Assembly (NCBI GenBank): GCA_943787485.1
Contig: CALSMP010000011.1
Location: 62,001 to 126,000, forward strand
Direction: 5' to 3'
Origin: an uncultured Luminiphilus sp.
GTDB taxonomy: Bacteria; Pseudomonadota; Gammaproteobacteria; Pseudomonadales; Halieaceae
Length of the DNA: 64,000 nt
Part shown: positions 47,064-56,669 of the stretch, in pieces
Layout of the letters: the number at the start of each line of letters is the position of its first letter
Numbering within the stretch: the first letter of the stretch is position 1
Translations under genes and position numbers: made by a program
The notes under the pieces: model-generated
Database searches by the model: none
Seen by the model: only the letters and a program-made list of their open reading frames with translations
Told to the model about the DNA's origin: nothing

Positions 47064-49955
47064 ATGCAGACAAGCACAGAAGTAGGGACGTCAACGCCTT
47101 CTCCTGCCCCAACCTCAGACTCGAATACCGATATAGGACAACAAGCAAGACTTCAGGCCACGGCACCCGGCCAGCTCCGCGTCATCAAACGCAACGGCAC
47201 GGTGGTGACTTTTGAAGACAGCAAGATTTCCGTGGCGATTACGAAGGCTTTTTTGGCGGTAGAAGGCGGCACCGCAGCGGCGAGCAGTCGTATCCACGAA
47301 ACCGTGGCGAAGCTCACCGAACAGGTCATGACAACCTTTAAGCGGCGAATGCCCTCTGGCGGCACCATCCACATTGAAGACATTCAGGATCAGGTGGAAC
47401 TGGCACTGATGCGTGCCGGCGAGCACAAAATCGCACGGGACTATGTTATTTATCGAGAAGAGCGAGCCCGGGAGCGCGCCGCTAAAGCGGCTCTGTCACC
47501 GGAGACAGAGGCAACGGCTAGCACGATTAATGTGGTGCAGCCCGACGGCACCCGCGCGCCTCTGGATATCGCGCGGATCCAAACCATTGTTGGAGAAGCC
47601 TGTGCCGGTCTCACCGACGTCAGCGAAAATGCCATTATCGATGAAGCGCTGCGCAATCTTTACGATGGCGTAACCCCGACCGAGGTCAGTACCGCGCTAG
47701 TGATTACGGCGCGAACACTTATCGAACAGGAACCCAACTTCAGCTATGCGGCGGCGAGACTGTTGCTAGACGATCTGCGCGCCGAAGCGTTGAGCTTTCT
47801 TGGCGTGGCAGACACGGCCACCCAACAGGACATGACACAACATTACCCGGCGGCACTCACCGCCTTTATCCAGCGCGGAGTGGAGCTAGAGCTGCTGTCA
47901 CCAGAGTTACTCGAATTCGACCTCGATCAATTGGGGCAAGCGTTGCTGCCCGAGCGAGATCTGCAGTTCAGCTATCTCGGTTTGCAAACTCTCTACGACC
48001 GCTACTTCATCCACGCAAACGATATTCGCATCGAGTTGCCTCAGATATTTTTCATGCGCGTTGCGATGGGGCTGTCTATTCGTGAAGATAATCGGAATGC
48101 GCGAGCCATTGAGTTCTACCAACTGCTGTCGTCTTTTGACTACATGAGTTCAACGCCCACGCTTTTCAACGCCGGCACCCTGCGGTCCCAGCTCTCGAGC
48201 TGCTACCTCACCACTGTGCCAGATGACTTGTTCGGCATATACGGCGCCATTCAGGACAATGCCATGCTGTCGAAGTTCGCCGGCGGGTTAGGCAATGACT
48301 GGACGCCGGTACGCGCTATGGGATCCTATATCAAAGGAACCAATGGCAAGAGCCAAGGTCTGGTACCTTTTCTGAAAGTCGTGAATGACACCGCTGTAGC
48401 GGTAAACCAGGGCGGTAAGCGTAAAGGGGCAGTTTGCGCCTATCTGGAGACCTGGCACCTGGACATTGAAGAGTTTCTGGATCTGCGTAAGAACACCGGC
48501 GACGACCGACGTCGTACTCACGACATGAACACCGCGAACTGGATTCCCGATCTGTTCATGAAGCGTGTATTTGAAGACGGCGATTGGACTCTGTTCTCAC
48601 CCAACGACGCGCCCGACCTGCACGATCTCTACGGCACCGCCTTTGAAACGCGCTATGCCGAATATGAAGAGATGGCGCGCAACGGCCAACTCAAACTGTA
48701 TAAAACACTTAAAGCGCAGAACTTGTGGCGCAAAATGCTCGGCATGATTTTTGAAACAGGTCACCCTTGGATGACATTCAAGGATCCTTGCAACCTGCGA
48801 TCCCCGCAACAACACACGGGTGTCGTGCACTCTTCTAACCTGTGCACGGAAATTACGCTCAACACCAGCGCCGATGAGATAGCGGTGTGCAACTTGGGCT
48901 CGGTGAATTTGCCGCAGCATATCGAGAACGGCGCACTCAATGTCGACAAGCTACGAAAGACCGTGCGCACAGCAATTCGCATGCTCGATAACGTAATAGA
49001 CATTAACTACTACTCGGTGCCAGCAGCAGAGCAATCCAATATGCGTCATCGCCCTATCGGCCTTGGCTTGATGGGTTTCCAGGATGCTCTGTACAAAATC
49101 GACGTATCCTACGCCTCTGAAGGCGCCGTCGAGTTTGCCGATCGCTCCATGGAAGCTATCAGCTACTTTGCGATCGAGGCCTCCAGCGAGTTGGCGCAAG
49201 AGCGCGGGCGTTACTCAAGCTACGAGGGATCGTTGTGGAGCCAGGGCATTTTCCCGCTGGACTCCCTAGACATTCTGGTGCAGCAGCGGGGCGAGCAGTA
49301 TATCGCCGTTAACAAGGACAAAACCCTCGATTGGGATGCCCTTAAAACCAAGGTCGCTGCCAATGGCATGCGCAACTCCAACGTGATGGCTATCGCGCCG
49401 ACAGCCACCATTGCCAATATCACGGGTGTTTCCCAGTCTATTGAGCCGACTTATCAAAACCTGTACGTCAAATCGAATTTGTCGGGTGAGTTCACCGTAG
49501 TGAACCCCTACCTCGTTGCAGATCTCAAGGCACATGGGTTGTGGGACAAGGTGATGGTCAACGATCTCAAGTACTACGATGGATCAGTGCAGTCGATAGA
49601 CCGCATCCCCGCTGACCTCAAAGCCAAGTACTCGACCGCGTTCGAAGTTGAGCCACGGTGGCTGGTTGACAGCGCGAGCCGACGTCAGAAGTGGATTGAT
49701 CAGGCGCAATCCCTCAACTTGTACATCAACAACGCCAGCGGCAAGAAGCTTGACGTGACGTATCGTATGGCGTGGTTCAATGGCCTCAAGACGACTTACT
49801 ACCTGCGCTCACTCGCAGCCACAGGAACAGAGAAGTCGACCGTTGAGACCGGCAAACTGAATGCTGTTTCATCAGGCGCCACTGCGGCGCCACAACCCGC
49901 ACCGGTGCCCCAAGCGTGCTCTTTGGACGATCCGGACTGTGAAGCTTGCCAATAA
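47064..49955 (+). CDS. nrdA: Class I ribonucleoside-diphosphate reductase alpha subunit NrdA (two ATP-cones)
   Basis: 963 aa. Two N-terminal ATP-cone domains (about 35-125, starting KRNGTVVTFEDSKISVAITK, and 150-240, 'VVQPDGTRAPLDIARIQTIVGEA'), then the ten-stranded barrel: first redox Cys in LSSCYLT, thiyl-radical site SNLCTEI, second Cys in VCNLGSVNLP, radical-transfer YY in LKTTYYLRSLA and the C-terminal thiol tail CSLDDPDCEACQ. It reduces NDPs to dNDPs with NrdB. The two-cone layout matches the long NrdA of Pseudomonas aeruginosa. Regulation by NrdR boxes is suggested upstream. Confidence 0.97.
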   Translation: MQTSTEVGTSTPSPAPTSDSNTDIGQQARLQATAPGQLRVIKRNGTVVTFEDSKISVAITKAFLAVEGGTAAASSRIHETVAKLTEQVMTTFKRRMPSGGTIHIEDIQDQVELALMRAGEHKIARDYVIYREERARERAAKAALSPETEATASTINVVQPDGTRAPLDIARIQTIVGEACAGLTDVSENAIIDEALRNLYDGVTPTEVSTALVITARTLIEQEPNFSYAAARLLLDDLRAEALSFLGVADTATQQDMTQHYPAALTAFIQRGVELELLSPELLEFDLDQLGQALLPERDLQFSYLGLQTLYDRYFIHANDIRIELPQIFFMRVAMGLSIREDNRNARAIEFYQLLSSFDYMSSTPTLFNAGTLRSQLSSCYLTTVPDDLFGIYGAIQDNAMLSKFAGGLGNDWTPVRAMGSYIKGTNGKSQGLVPFLKVVNDTAVAVNQGGKRKGAVCAYLETWHLDIEEFLDLRKNTGDDRRRTHDMNTANWIPDLFMKRVFEDGDWTLFSPNDAPDLHDLYGTAFETRYAEYEEMARNGQLKLYKTLKAQNLWRKMLGMIFETGHPWMTFKDPCNLRSPQQHTGVVHSSNLCTEITLNTSADEIAVCNLGSVNLPQHIENGALNVDKLRKTVRTAIRMLDNVIDINYYSVPAAEQSNMRHRPIGLGLMGFQDALYKIDVSYASEGAVEFADRSMEAISYFAIEASSELAQERGRYSSYEGSLWSQGIFPLDSLDILVQQRGEQYIAVNKDKTLDWDALKTKVAANGMRNSNVMAIAPTATIANITGVSQSIEPTYQNLYVKSNLSGEFTVVNPYLVADLKAHGLWDKVMVNDLKYYDGSVQSIDRIPADLKAKYSTAFEVEPRWLVDSASRRQKWIDQAQSLNLYINNASGKKLDVTYRMAWFNGLKTTYYLRSLAATGTEKSTVETGKLNAVSSGATAAPQPAPVPQACSLDDPDCEACQ

Positions 49956-49985
49956 CCAAGCCGAATGAAATAACGGAGTATGACA

Positions 49986-51260
49986 ATGCTTACTTGGGAT
50001 GATTACAACAACGAAGAAGCGCTGAATGCGACGCCACCGGCGCCGGTCGTAGATAAAGCCGTAGAGACTTTGGCTGAACCAGCCCCAGCACCTACGCCGC
50101 AGGAAGCAGTCTCGGCAACGAATCGTGAGGGGGTTGCCGCTGACGCCGAAGCGGCGGCAGCGATGGCCAACGTCGACCTCGCAAAAGCCGCACTCGAAGA
50201 GCTCGATGTAGCGCCCGGTCTCGAAGAACTGGAAATGGGTGCCGCTCGGGTCAGCGTCGATGAAAAAGCGATGATTAACTGCCGCGCTGATCTAAATCAG
50301 CTGGTACCTTTTAAATACGACTGGGCCTGGCAAAAGTATATCGATGGCTGTGCCAATCACTGGATGCCGCAAGAAATCAACATGACCGCTGACGTTGCTA
50401 CCTGGCGTAGCAATGACGGACTGTCAGAGGACGAGCGACGAATTGTGATGCGCTCCCTCGGCTACTTCTCGACAGCCGACTCCCTTGTGGCAAACAACCT
50501 GGTGCTGGCGCTGTACCGGCTCATCACCAATCCGGAGTGCCGCCAATATCTGTTACGGCAGGCCTTTGAAGAGGCGATTCACACCCATGCATACCAGTAC
50601 TGCATTGAGTCCCTGGGTATGGATGAAGGCGAAGTTTTCAACATGTATCGTGAGGTGCCATCCGTGGCTGCGAAGGCGGCGTGGAGCATCAGCCACACCC
50701 ACAGCCTTTCAGACCCAAACTTCCGTACCGGCACGCCCGAAACCGATCAGGAGTTGCTGCGTAATTTAATTGGCTTCTATTGCGTCACTGAAGGCATTTT
50801 CTTCTACTGTGGATTTACTCAAATACTGTCGATGGGTCGCCGCAACAAGATGACCGGTGTAGCGGAGCAATTCCAATACATCCTTCGAGACGAATCGATG
50901 CATCTCAACTTCGGTATCGATGTCATCAATCAGATCAAACTGGAGAATCCCAGCTTGTGGACCGAAGAGTTCAAGCAGGAAGCCATCCAGATGATTCTCG
51001 AGGGCACGGAGCTTGAAATTGCCTACGCCCGCGACACGATGCCCCGCGGCGTTCTGGGCATGAATGCATCGATGATGGAGGAGTACCTGCAATTTATTTG
51101 TAACCGCCGACTCATCCAGATTGGATTGCCCGAGCAGTTCCCCGGCGCACAAAACCCCTTCCCCTGGATGTCAGAGATCATGGATTTGCGTAAGGAGAAG
51201 AACTTCTTCGAAACCCGTGTGATCGAGTATCAAACAGGTGGGGCACTTAGCTGGGACTAA
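49986..51260 (+). CDS. nrdB: Class I ribonucleoside-diphosphate reductase beta subunit NrdB
   Basis: 424 aa. Ferritin-like R2 protein. First metal ligand is the Asp of [24 protein letters not shown] supplies the Glu, the His and the radical Tyr; later ligands lie in 'CVTEGIFFY' and '[15 protein letters not shown]'. The C-terminal [18 protein letters not shown] is the NrdA-docking tail. Sequence is close to the chlamydial R2 branch, but Asp and Tyr replace the Glu and Phe of the Mn/Fe class Ic enzyme, so a Tyr radical is expected. The ~85-residue Ala/Glu/Pro-rich N-terminal extension has no ATP-cone. GGAG lies 7 bp before ATG 49986; the ATG at 49980 is too close. Confidence 0.96.
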   Translation: MLTWDDYNNEEALNATPPAPVVDKAVETLAEPAPAPTPQEAVSATNREGVAADAEAAAAMANVDLAKAALEELDVAPGLEELEMGAARVSVDEKAMINCRADLNQLVPFKYDWAWQKYIDGCANHWMPQEINMTADVATWRSNDGLSEDERRIVMRSLGYFSTADSLVANNLVLALYRLITNPECRQYLLRQAFEEAIHTHAYQYCIESLGMDEGEVFNMYREVPSVAAKAAWSISHTHSLSDPNFRTGTPETDQELLRNLIGFYCVTEGIFFYCGFTQILSMGRRNKMTGVAEQFQYILRDESMHLNFGIDVINQIKLENPSLWTEEFKQEAIQMILEGTELEIAYARDTMPRGVLGMNASMMEEYLQFICNRRLIQIGLPEQFPGAQNPFPWMSEIMDLRKEKNFFETRVIEYQTGGALSWD

Positions 51261-51284
51261 GCAAATCCCTGCCAAACATCTAAC

Positions 51285-51316
51285 AAAAAAGCCGCGATCA
51301 TCCTCGCGGCTTTTTT
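51285..51316. terminator. Bidirectional terminator between nrdB and dinG
   Basis: GCCGCGA (51291-51297) pairs with TCGCGGC (51304-51310), loop TCATCC, flanked by A6 on the left and T6 on the right. It can end nrdB transcription on the plus strand and, from the other side, the convergent dinG transcript. Confidence 0.92.
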
Positions 51317-51392
51317 GTTGGCGCCGCCGTCTTTTCTCTATCGAATACCACCCGCTGAATAAGCGCAGCGTTCACCCGACAAAAACGGTAGG

Positions 51393-53492
51393 TTAACGGG
51401 CAGGCGCGGCCGGCAGATTGAAGTGGTAGCGGGGCAGAGAATCCAAGATGGCGCGACCATAGCGTCGCGTAAGCAAGCGGCGATCAAGTAGCGTAATTCG
51501 TCCGCTGTCCTCCTCTGTCCGCAGCAATCGACCACTTGCCTGCACGAGCTTAAGGGCCGCATCGGGCACGCTAATCTCCATAAAGGCGTTGCGTCCCTGC
51601 TGCTCAAGCAACTCGGCATGCGCTGCATCTCGTGGATTGTCAGGCACCGCAAAGGGAAGCTTGGCAATGACAACGTGGGTGCAATAAGCCCCCGGCAGGT
51701 CAACCCCCTCGGCAAAGCTCGCCAAACCCATGATGGCGCTTGGCTTTCCCTTATCAACCAGCTCGCGGTGGGTCTCTAGCAACAAACTCTTGCTCAAGCT
51801 GTCCTGAACCAGCAGCCGATGAGGAAGAGCCCCCTCCAAGCCCATGACCACGGCGTCCATTTGCCGACGCGAGCTAAATAACACCAACACGCCTAGGTCC
51901 TCGGTGATCAGCGATGGCAGAAGGTCAATAATTTCGGCGGTGTGGGCATCGGCATCACTCGGCTCTTGTTGCAACGGCGGGATGGAAAATACCGCCTGCT
52001 GGGTATTAAACGGGCTTTCCACACGTTTATAGCGCGCACCATTGGGCAGTCCTGTCATGGCCTGCAGTCGATCAAAAGACCCCAATGAAGACAAAGTGGC
52101 AGAGGTCATGACCACCCCCGCGGCACGCTGCCAAATATGCTCCCTGAGCAGATCTCTCGCCAAAATAGGGCTCGCAAAAAAATCAACGCCAGCACCTCCC
52201 CGCGACTGACGCAGCCATCGCACCCACGGATCTTCGAGATCCTGACTCACCGCCTTGGCATAGCTGTGCCATAGATCGAGCTGGCCCTGAGCACGAACAA
52301 CCATTCCCTGAACATTGACAAGGTACGCGTCGAGAGTATCCCGCTGCGCTATCTCTATTTCATCGCGCCGATTATCGAGCGCAGCTTCGAGTCGCTGGGC
52401 GAGCTCCAACTGATGCGACCAGGCCGCTCCCAACCGGTCCGCGAGCTCCCTGAGCGCCTCGGGCGCAATACCCAATTCAAAACGGTACTCCTCACTTTGC
52501 TCACTGTGTTGCGTCAGAAAATCCTCGGCCCAAATCGCTACTTCTTCATTGAGCTGACTCACATCCGCTAGGGTTATCTCAAACTGTTCAAGCACCGCCT
52601 GTTGTTGTGTGATCTCACCCAGATCACCACCCTGTGATCCGAGCCAAGTTGATGTATCGCGAAGCGCTTGACGGGTACTGGATGTTCTCACCATAAGGGT
52701 AAATTGGCTGAGGCACTTGTCGGCGAGCTGATGGCCTTCGTCAAAAATATAAATACTGTCTTCGGGCGGCGGCAAGATAACGCCACCACCAAATTTCAGG
52801 TCCGCTAAGACAAGATTATGATTGGCCACCACCACATCGACATCGTGCAGTCCGTCTCGCGCTCGAAAAAACGCGCACTGATTGATAAAGCCACACCGTC
52901 TCCCTCCACACTGCGCATGATCTGTGGTGACCATTCGGCGCAGACCCTCATCAAGCACCGTGGGCCAACTGTCGAGGTCGCCGTCCCAACGGGACGCCGA
53001 TAGCGACTCCACCATGGATTCCATGATCGGTCCAGCCTCCTCAATAGCCAGATCAGCCACCTCATCAGGGTACAGGGGGATAAGCGCCGGCGCCGACGCT
53101 CCAGCAAGATGATGCTCTAGTTTTTGGAGACAGACATATCGCCCCCTGCCCTTGGCCAGCTGCACGCTAAATGACAGACCACTGTGTTTCGCTATATCGG
53201 GTAGGTCGCGATAGATCAGCTGCTCCTGGAGCGCCACCGTCGCGGTAGCGATGACCAGCTTTTTCTCTCGAGCACGCGCAATCGGCAGGGCTGCAACACA
53301 ATAGGCAATGGTCTTACCCGTACCCGTACCGGCTTCTACCACCGCGATCGGTTCGGGCGCCTCAGGGTCACCCAACGCATTGGCGACCTCGGCTATCATC
53401 TGACGCTGTCCCCAGCGCGGGCTTAAATCACGGTGCTCTATGAGTGCTTGATAGGCATCGCGAATTTCATCCTGTAACAGGGGATCCAGCAA
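51393..53492 (-). CDS. dinG: DinG-like ATP-dependent DNA helicase
   Basis: 699 aa XPD/DinG superfamily 2 helicase. Walker A VEAGTGTGKTIAYC, Fe-S cysteines in 'YVCLQKLEH' and CGGRRCGFINQC, DEAH-like DEGHQLADKC, and C-terminal motifs V-VI (SFAEGVDLPGAYC, 'LVQASGRLLRTEEDSG'). It unwinds DNA in a 5'-3' direction, e.g. at R-loops. TTG at 53492 directly abuts the acyltransferase stop (TGATTG); GGAG lies 9 bp upstream. Closely resembles the YoaA/DinG pair; I cannot decide between the two names with certainty. Confidence 0.93.
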   Translation of the reverse strand: MLDPLLQDEIRDAYQALIEHRDLSPRWGQRQMIAEVANALGDPEAPEPIAVVEAGTGTGKTIAYCVAALPIARAREKKLVIATATVALQEQLIYRDLPDIAKHSGLSFSVQLAKGRGRYVCLQKLEHHLAGASAPALIPLYPDEVADLAIEEAGPIMESMVESLSASRWDGDLDSWPTVLDEGLRRMVTTDHAQCGGRRCGFINQCAFFRARDGLHDVDVVVANHNLVLADLKFGGGVILPPPEDSIYIFDEGHQLADKCLSQFTLMVRTSSTRQALRDTSTWLGSQGGDLGEITQQQAVLEQFEITLADVSQLNEEVAIWAEDFLTQHSEQSEEYRFELGIAPEALRELADRLGAAWSHQLELAQRLEAALDNRRDEIEIAQRDTLDAYLVNVQGMVVRAQGQLDLWHSYAKAVSQDLEDPWVRWLRQSRGGAGVDFFASPILARDLLREHIWQRAAGVVMTSATLSSLGSFDRLQAMTGLPNGARYKRVESPFNTQQAVFSIPPLQQEPSDADAHTAEIIDLLPSLITEDLGVLVLFSSRRQMDAVVMGLEGALPHRLLVQDSLSKSLLLETHRELVDKGKPSAIMGLASFAEGVDLPGAYCTHVVIAKLPFAVPDNPRDAAHAELLEQQGRNAFMEISVPDAALKLVQASGRLLRTEEDSGRITLLDRRLLTRRYGRAILDSLPRYHFNLPAAPAR

Positions 53493-54641
53493 TCAGATTT
53501 CTCCAAGGGCGCGGCGCAGCGGATTGGCATACATCGCCAAGGCAAACTGCTGATGCTCCTCTGGCATGGCATCGATTCTTGCATCGAATTCCTGACGCGT
53601 AATGGTTCCCAGATGAATATCGACATTGGGCACTTCATCGCTATTACTGAGACGCTGCCAAGCCCACAAGGCGTTTTCAAAGAGTCGGTAATGTCGACGC
53701 ATGTGGTCATCTATCGCGTGAACCACATCCTCTATCGTGAGCGCTTCCGCCTTGATAGGGGAGCCAAAGCTTAAGTGCACGTTGCCTTTTTGCCCTGCAA
53801 TGCCTTTACCAATAGAGAGAACGTCTTCATTGTCGGCTTTGCGGTAGCCGGGACCACAGGCGAGCTCGGCAGCTTTATTGGCATCGCATGGATCGAGCTC
53901 ATAGGAAATTGCTACCGGCACAATGTGAAGACCGTTAAGCACCTCTGAAAGGGTTTCGGTCCGCTTATCACGACTCAAGGACAACATCTTGATTACCGCG
54001 GGCTCTGTTTTGTCGATACCGGTCTTGGCGCGACCCTCGCGTTGCGCAATCCAAACCGAACCAGCATTTCCGGAAATCATGGATCGCATAAAAGCGGCGA
54101 GATGTTGGGACGCTTTAAGCAGCTCTCGGGGACCGCTTACATTGCGGCGAACAATAAAACTTTTATTGATGCGCATAAGATCCGCCACCCAATCCTGCCG
54201 TAGCAAATTATCGCCAATAGCAATCGCCATGGTCCGGTGGCCGGCGTCATGGAAAAGCTGGTTGGTATAGCTGGGATCCATCACAATGTCACGATGGTTA
54301 CTGACGAGGAGCCACGACTGCTCCGTGGACAGCTTGTCGAGCCCGTCGCTGCTAAATTGCGAAGTGCGGCCAATCAGGCGCTGAAGCTCGGGTTTCACCA
54401 ATAGCTGAAATTGATCGACCGTCGTGACTCGCCGCAGCTGGCGACGTAACCATCGGGCTACTACCCAGCACGCGGCCGAGGCCGACACAGCAAAAAGGCG
54501 GGGGAACTGGAGTCGAGCCAGTGACGCGTGAAAGTCGCGGTTTACCAGAAGCCGGGCAATAACCATGGGCACCTCATCATCGCGATAGGGCCGTATGTCA
54601 GCAAAAGGGTCGTCGCTATTCACTACAGATATGCCTGCCAT
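53493..54641 (-). CDS. Glycerol-3-phosphate/1-acylglycerol-3-phosphate acyltransferase-family protein
   Basis: 382 aa with a PlsC-like core: the H-x-x-x-x-x-D acyltransferase block in VSNHRDIVMDPSY, later 'FIVRRNVSGPRELLKAS', 'GSVWIAQREGRAKTG' (the substrate Glu-Gly motif) and 'IVPVAISYELDPCD'. A hydrophobic N-terminal segment near residue 50 may anchor it to the membrane. It should acylate a glycerol-phosphate-like acceptor in phospholipid synthesis; the exact acceptor is uncertain. ATG at 54641 preferred over a GTG at 54656. It is coupled to dinG. Confidence 0.85.
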   Translation of the reverse strand: MAGISVVNSDDPFADIRPYRDDEVPMVIARLLVNRDFHASLARLQFPRLFAVSASAACWVVARWLRRQLRRVTTVDQFQLLVKPELQRLIGRTSQFSSDGLDKLSTEQSWLLVSNHRDIVMDPSYTNQLFHDAGHRTMAIAIGDNLLRQDWVADLMRINKSFIVRRNVSGPRELLKASQHLAAFMRSMISGNAGSVWIAQREGRAKTGIDKTEPAVIKMLSLSRDKRTETLSEVLNGLHIVPVAISYELDPCDANKAAELACGPGYRKADNEDVLSIGKGIAGQKGNVHLSFGSPIKAEALTIEDVVHAIDDHMRRHYRLFENALWAWQRLSNSDEVPNVDIHLGTITRQEFDARIDAMPEEHQQFALAMYANPLRRALGEI

Positions 54642-54753
54642 GCTGGTTAATATCACTGCTGGTCGACGGATGGGTAGTGCACCGTCGATCCGGTTTCTGC
54701 TAGGCTACGCCGCTCTTATCGGGCCACTCTTTTTGCAAAATCGAGGACGCAAT

Positions 54754-54978
54754 ATGGACGCTTCCAACGCACTGTTGATGACACTAGGTGCAGCTTCCCT
54801 ACTGGTCAGCTGGATATTGCTGCTGACGGTATCTTGGAGGGAAGACTACACCTGGGGCCTATTTTCTCTGCTTTTACCCCCTGTCGGCTACTTTTATGGC
54901 TTCTTTGAATGGAATAAGGCCGGCCAGGCCCTCTGGGTCGCCTTTTTGGGCTGGGCGCTGATCATTCTGGGCTGGTGA
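54754..54978 (+). CDS. Small membrane protein of unknown function
   Basis: 74 aa with two to three transmembrane helices (about 6-26, 32-47, 55-73) and conserved-looking aromatic loops ('SWREDYTWGLFSLLLPPVGYFYGFFEW'). I do not recognise the family with certainty. GAGG lies 8 bp before the ATG at 54754. The frame is open back to 54595, but that part overlaps the acyltransferase start region. It is between divergently oriented acyltransferase and rpsT. Confidence 0.7.
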   Translation: MDASNALLMTLGAASLLVSWILLLTVSWREDYTWGLFSLLLPPVGYFYGFFEWNKAGQALWVAFLGWALIILGW

Positions 54979-55019
54979 ACCAGCACACCGCCGCAAGGCT
55001 TGAATCGGTGATATAAACA

Positions 55020-55048
55020 TTGACAGCGGGTTATCCATTTCGCACAAT
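55020..55048 (+). promoter_or_regulatory. Probable rpsT promoter
   Basis: TTGACA (55020-55025), 17-bp spacer and CACAAT (55043-55048), a near-consensus -35 with a moderate -10, followed by a ~30-nt leader carrying GGAG before the GTG start of rpsT. Confidence 0.5.
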
Positions 55049-55083
55049 CCGCGGCTCTTTTTCACCGGGTTTCGGAGCATACA

Positions 55084-55353
55084 GTGGCCAACTCACCCCA
55101 AGCGCGCAAACGAGCGCGTCAAAACGACAAAAGGCGTGCACACAATGCCAGCCTGCGTTCCCTTGTAAGAACAAAGATCAAGCAGGTACTCGCTTCCGTA
55201 AACGCCGGCGATGCTAGCGCTTCACAGGACGCATTCCAGCAAGCTGTACCCGTGATCGACAAGATGGTGTCCAAAGGCATCATCGCCAAAAACAAAGCAG
55301 CACGGCACAAGAGCCGACTGAACGCAAAAGTAAAAGCTCTCGCCGCAGGCTAA
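55084..55353 (+). CDS. rpsT: 30S ribosomal protein S20
   Basis: 89 aa: [20 protein letters not shown] and the long basic helices of S20, ending [20 protein letters not shown]. It binds 16S rRNA in the 30S body. Start is GTG at 55084 with GGAG 7 bp upstream; non-ATG starts are known for rpsT and help its autoregulation in enterics. Convergent with the PHA-system gene, 6 bp apart. Confidence 0.98.
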   Translation: MANSPQARKRARQNDKRRAHNASLRSLVRTKIKQVLASVNAGDASASQDAFQQAVPVIDKMVSKGIIAKNKAARHKSRLNAKVKALAAG

Positions 55354-55359
55354 CCACCA

Positions 55360-55641
55360 TTAGGACTCGGCGCTCAACCGGGTGTCGAGGTGCCGATTTA
55401 TCTCTGCTTCCAATTGTTTGCGGAAGGGCTTCGCAAGCAGACCGAGTGTGACATGTCCCGTCACTTCATCATCAGAGACCATGACTGTTCCAGTAAACCC
55501 CTTCCCTGAGAATGACAGCGTGGAACCCTCTCGACTGACACTGGACGCAAATCCATCAAGAAATGCGATGAGCTCATTCACCGCCGCCTCTCTCGCTGTG
55601 CGCGAGAGTTTATGGCACCTTTTAATGTCAATGTCTGCCAT
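55360..55641 (-). CDS. Polyhydroxyalkanoic acid system family protein (PHA_gran_rgn)
   Basis: 93 aa beginning ADIDIKRCHKLSRTAREAAV, as in the small PHA-granule-region proteins of Pseudomonas-type bacteria, and ending 'LGLLAKPFRKQLEAEINRHLDTRL'. It is a mixed alpha/beta START-like fold of unknown activity. The ATG at 55641 gives the family N-terminus. It stands far from the phasin gene at 62.9 kb but points the same way: the organism has PHA-related functions. Confidence 0.82.
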   Translation of the reverse strand: MADIDIKRCHKLSRTAREAAVNELIAFLDGFASSVSREGSTLSFSGKGFTGTVMVSDDEVTGHVTLGLLAKPFRKQLEAEINRHLDTRLSAES

Positions 55642-55750
55642 GGCCGGACGCTTCGATAAAAACACGCCGATGATACTACGTCGAAATGCCGTTTTGGCTT
55701 TGTTTCAGCCGGGGTTTACGAATCATGATTAAGAGCATTGGTGGCACAGG

Positions 55751-56623
55751 ATGTCTCTAGACAATAACACTGATGTGGCGACACGGTTTCTATTTGAGCA
55801 GGCCGATATCCGCGGCGAGACAGTCGCACTCAAGCAGTCCTTTGAGCAGCTGACCGAGAATCACGGTTACAGCGAAACAGTGAGAGCCTTGTTAGGCCAA
55901 TTTGCCGCTGCCGTTGTGCTCATAAGCAACAACCTGAAATACCGCGGCAAAATCATCCTCCAAGCCCAGTCACAGGGCGATCTGTCGCTCTTAATGGTTG
56001 AGTGCACCAGCGAGGCGGCTATTCGTGGCATTGCGCGAGGCGACGTCAGCACTGAACGAGATGACCCCTGGGAGCTACTGGCGGGGGGGCAACTTGCGAT
56101 CACCATCGAACGGGAAAATGGCCCCCGATATCAGGGGATTATCGCCTTGGATACCCACTCCCTAGCAGCCGCTCTCGATGACTATTTCCTGCAGAGTGAG
56201 CAGTTAAATACGCGCTTCTGGCTGAGCGCCAACAGCGAATACGCGGCTGGGCTCATGCTCCAACAGTTACCGGCCCAGCTGAATCAGGACGCCTCCGCGC
56301 GAGAGGATCAGTGGCAGCATGCGGTGATCCTCGCAGACACCGTGCAAGCCTCAGATCTGCTAACCCTGGCACCCGATGCCCTGATCTACCGACTTTATCA
56401 CCAAGATCCGATCAGGCTTTATCCGGCAACCAGCGTGAGCTTCCACTGCCCCTGCAGCCGCGAGCGAAGTCATAGTGCGCTGCTGCTATTACCCCTGGTT
56501 GAACTCGAAGAGATGCTGGAAGACGATGGACACATCGACATGCAGTGCGATATGTGCGGTCAAGCTTATCGTTTCCTCCGTTCGGACTTCACCGAACTCG
56601 CAGATACACGAATCCTGCATTAG
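55751..56623 (+). CDS. hslO: Redox-regulated chaperone Hsp33
   Basis: 290 aa. The C-terminal zinc centre has C-x-C in [10 protein letters not shown] and C-x2-C in [10 protein letters not shown], the switch that releases zinc and activates the holdase under oxidative stress. The N-terminal domain ('[23 protein letters not shown]', '[20 protein letters not shown]') is typical. It lies 46 bp upstream of pckA, an order seen also in Pseudomonas relatives. Confidence 0.97.
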   Translation: MSLDNNTDVATRFLFEQADIRGETVALKQSFEQLTENHGYSETVRALLGQFAAAVVLISNNLKYRGKIILQAQSQGDLSLLMVECTSEAAIRGIARGDVSTERDDPWELLAGGQLAITIERENGPRYQGIIALDTHSLAAALDDYFLQSEQLNTRFWLSANSEYAAGLMLQQLPAQLNQDASAREDQWQHAVILADTVQASDLLTLAPDALIYRLYHQDPIRLYPATSVSFHCPCSRERSHSALLLLPLVELEEMLEDDGHIDMQCDMCGQAYRFLRSDFTELADTRILH

Positions 56624-56669
56624 AATACGCACCCAACCAGCCCGTCAAACTACCCCCCCGGAATCGACA

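Noticed and set aside
56475..56669. Open extension of pckA into hslO
   Set aside because: The family N-terminus begins at the ATG at 56670 and the extension lies in the Hsp33 zinc-centre coding region, which is clearly real in its own frame.
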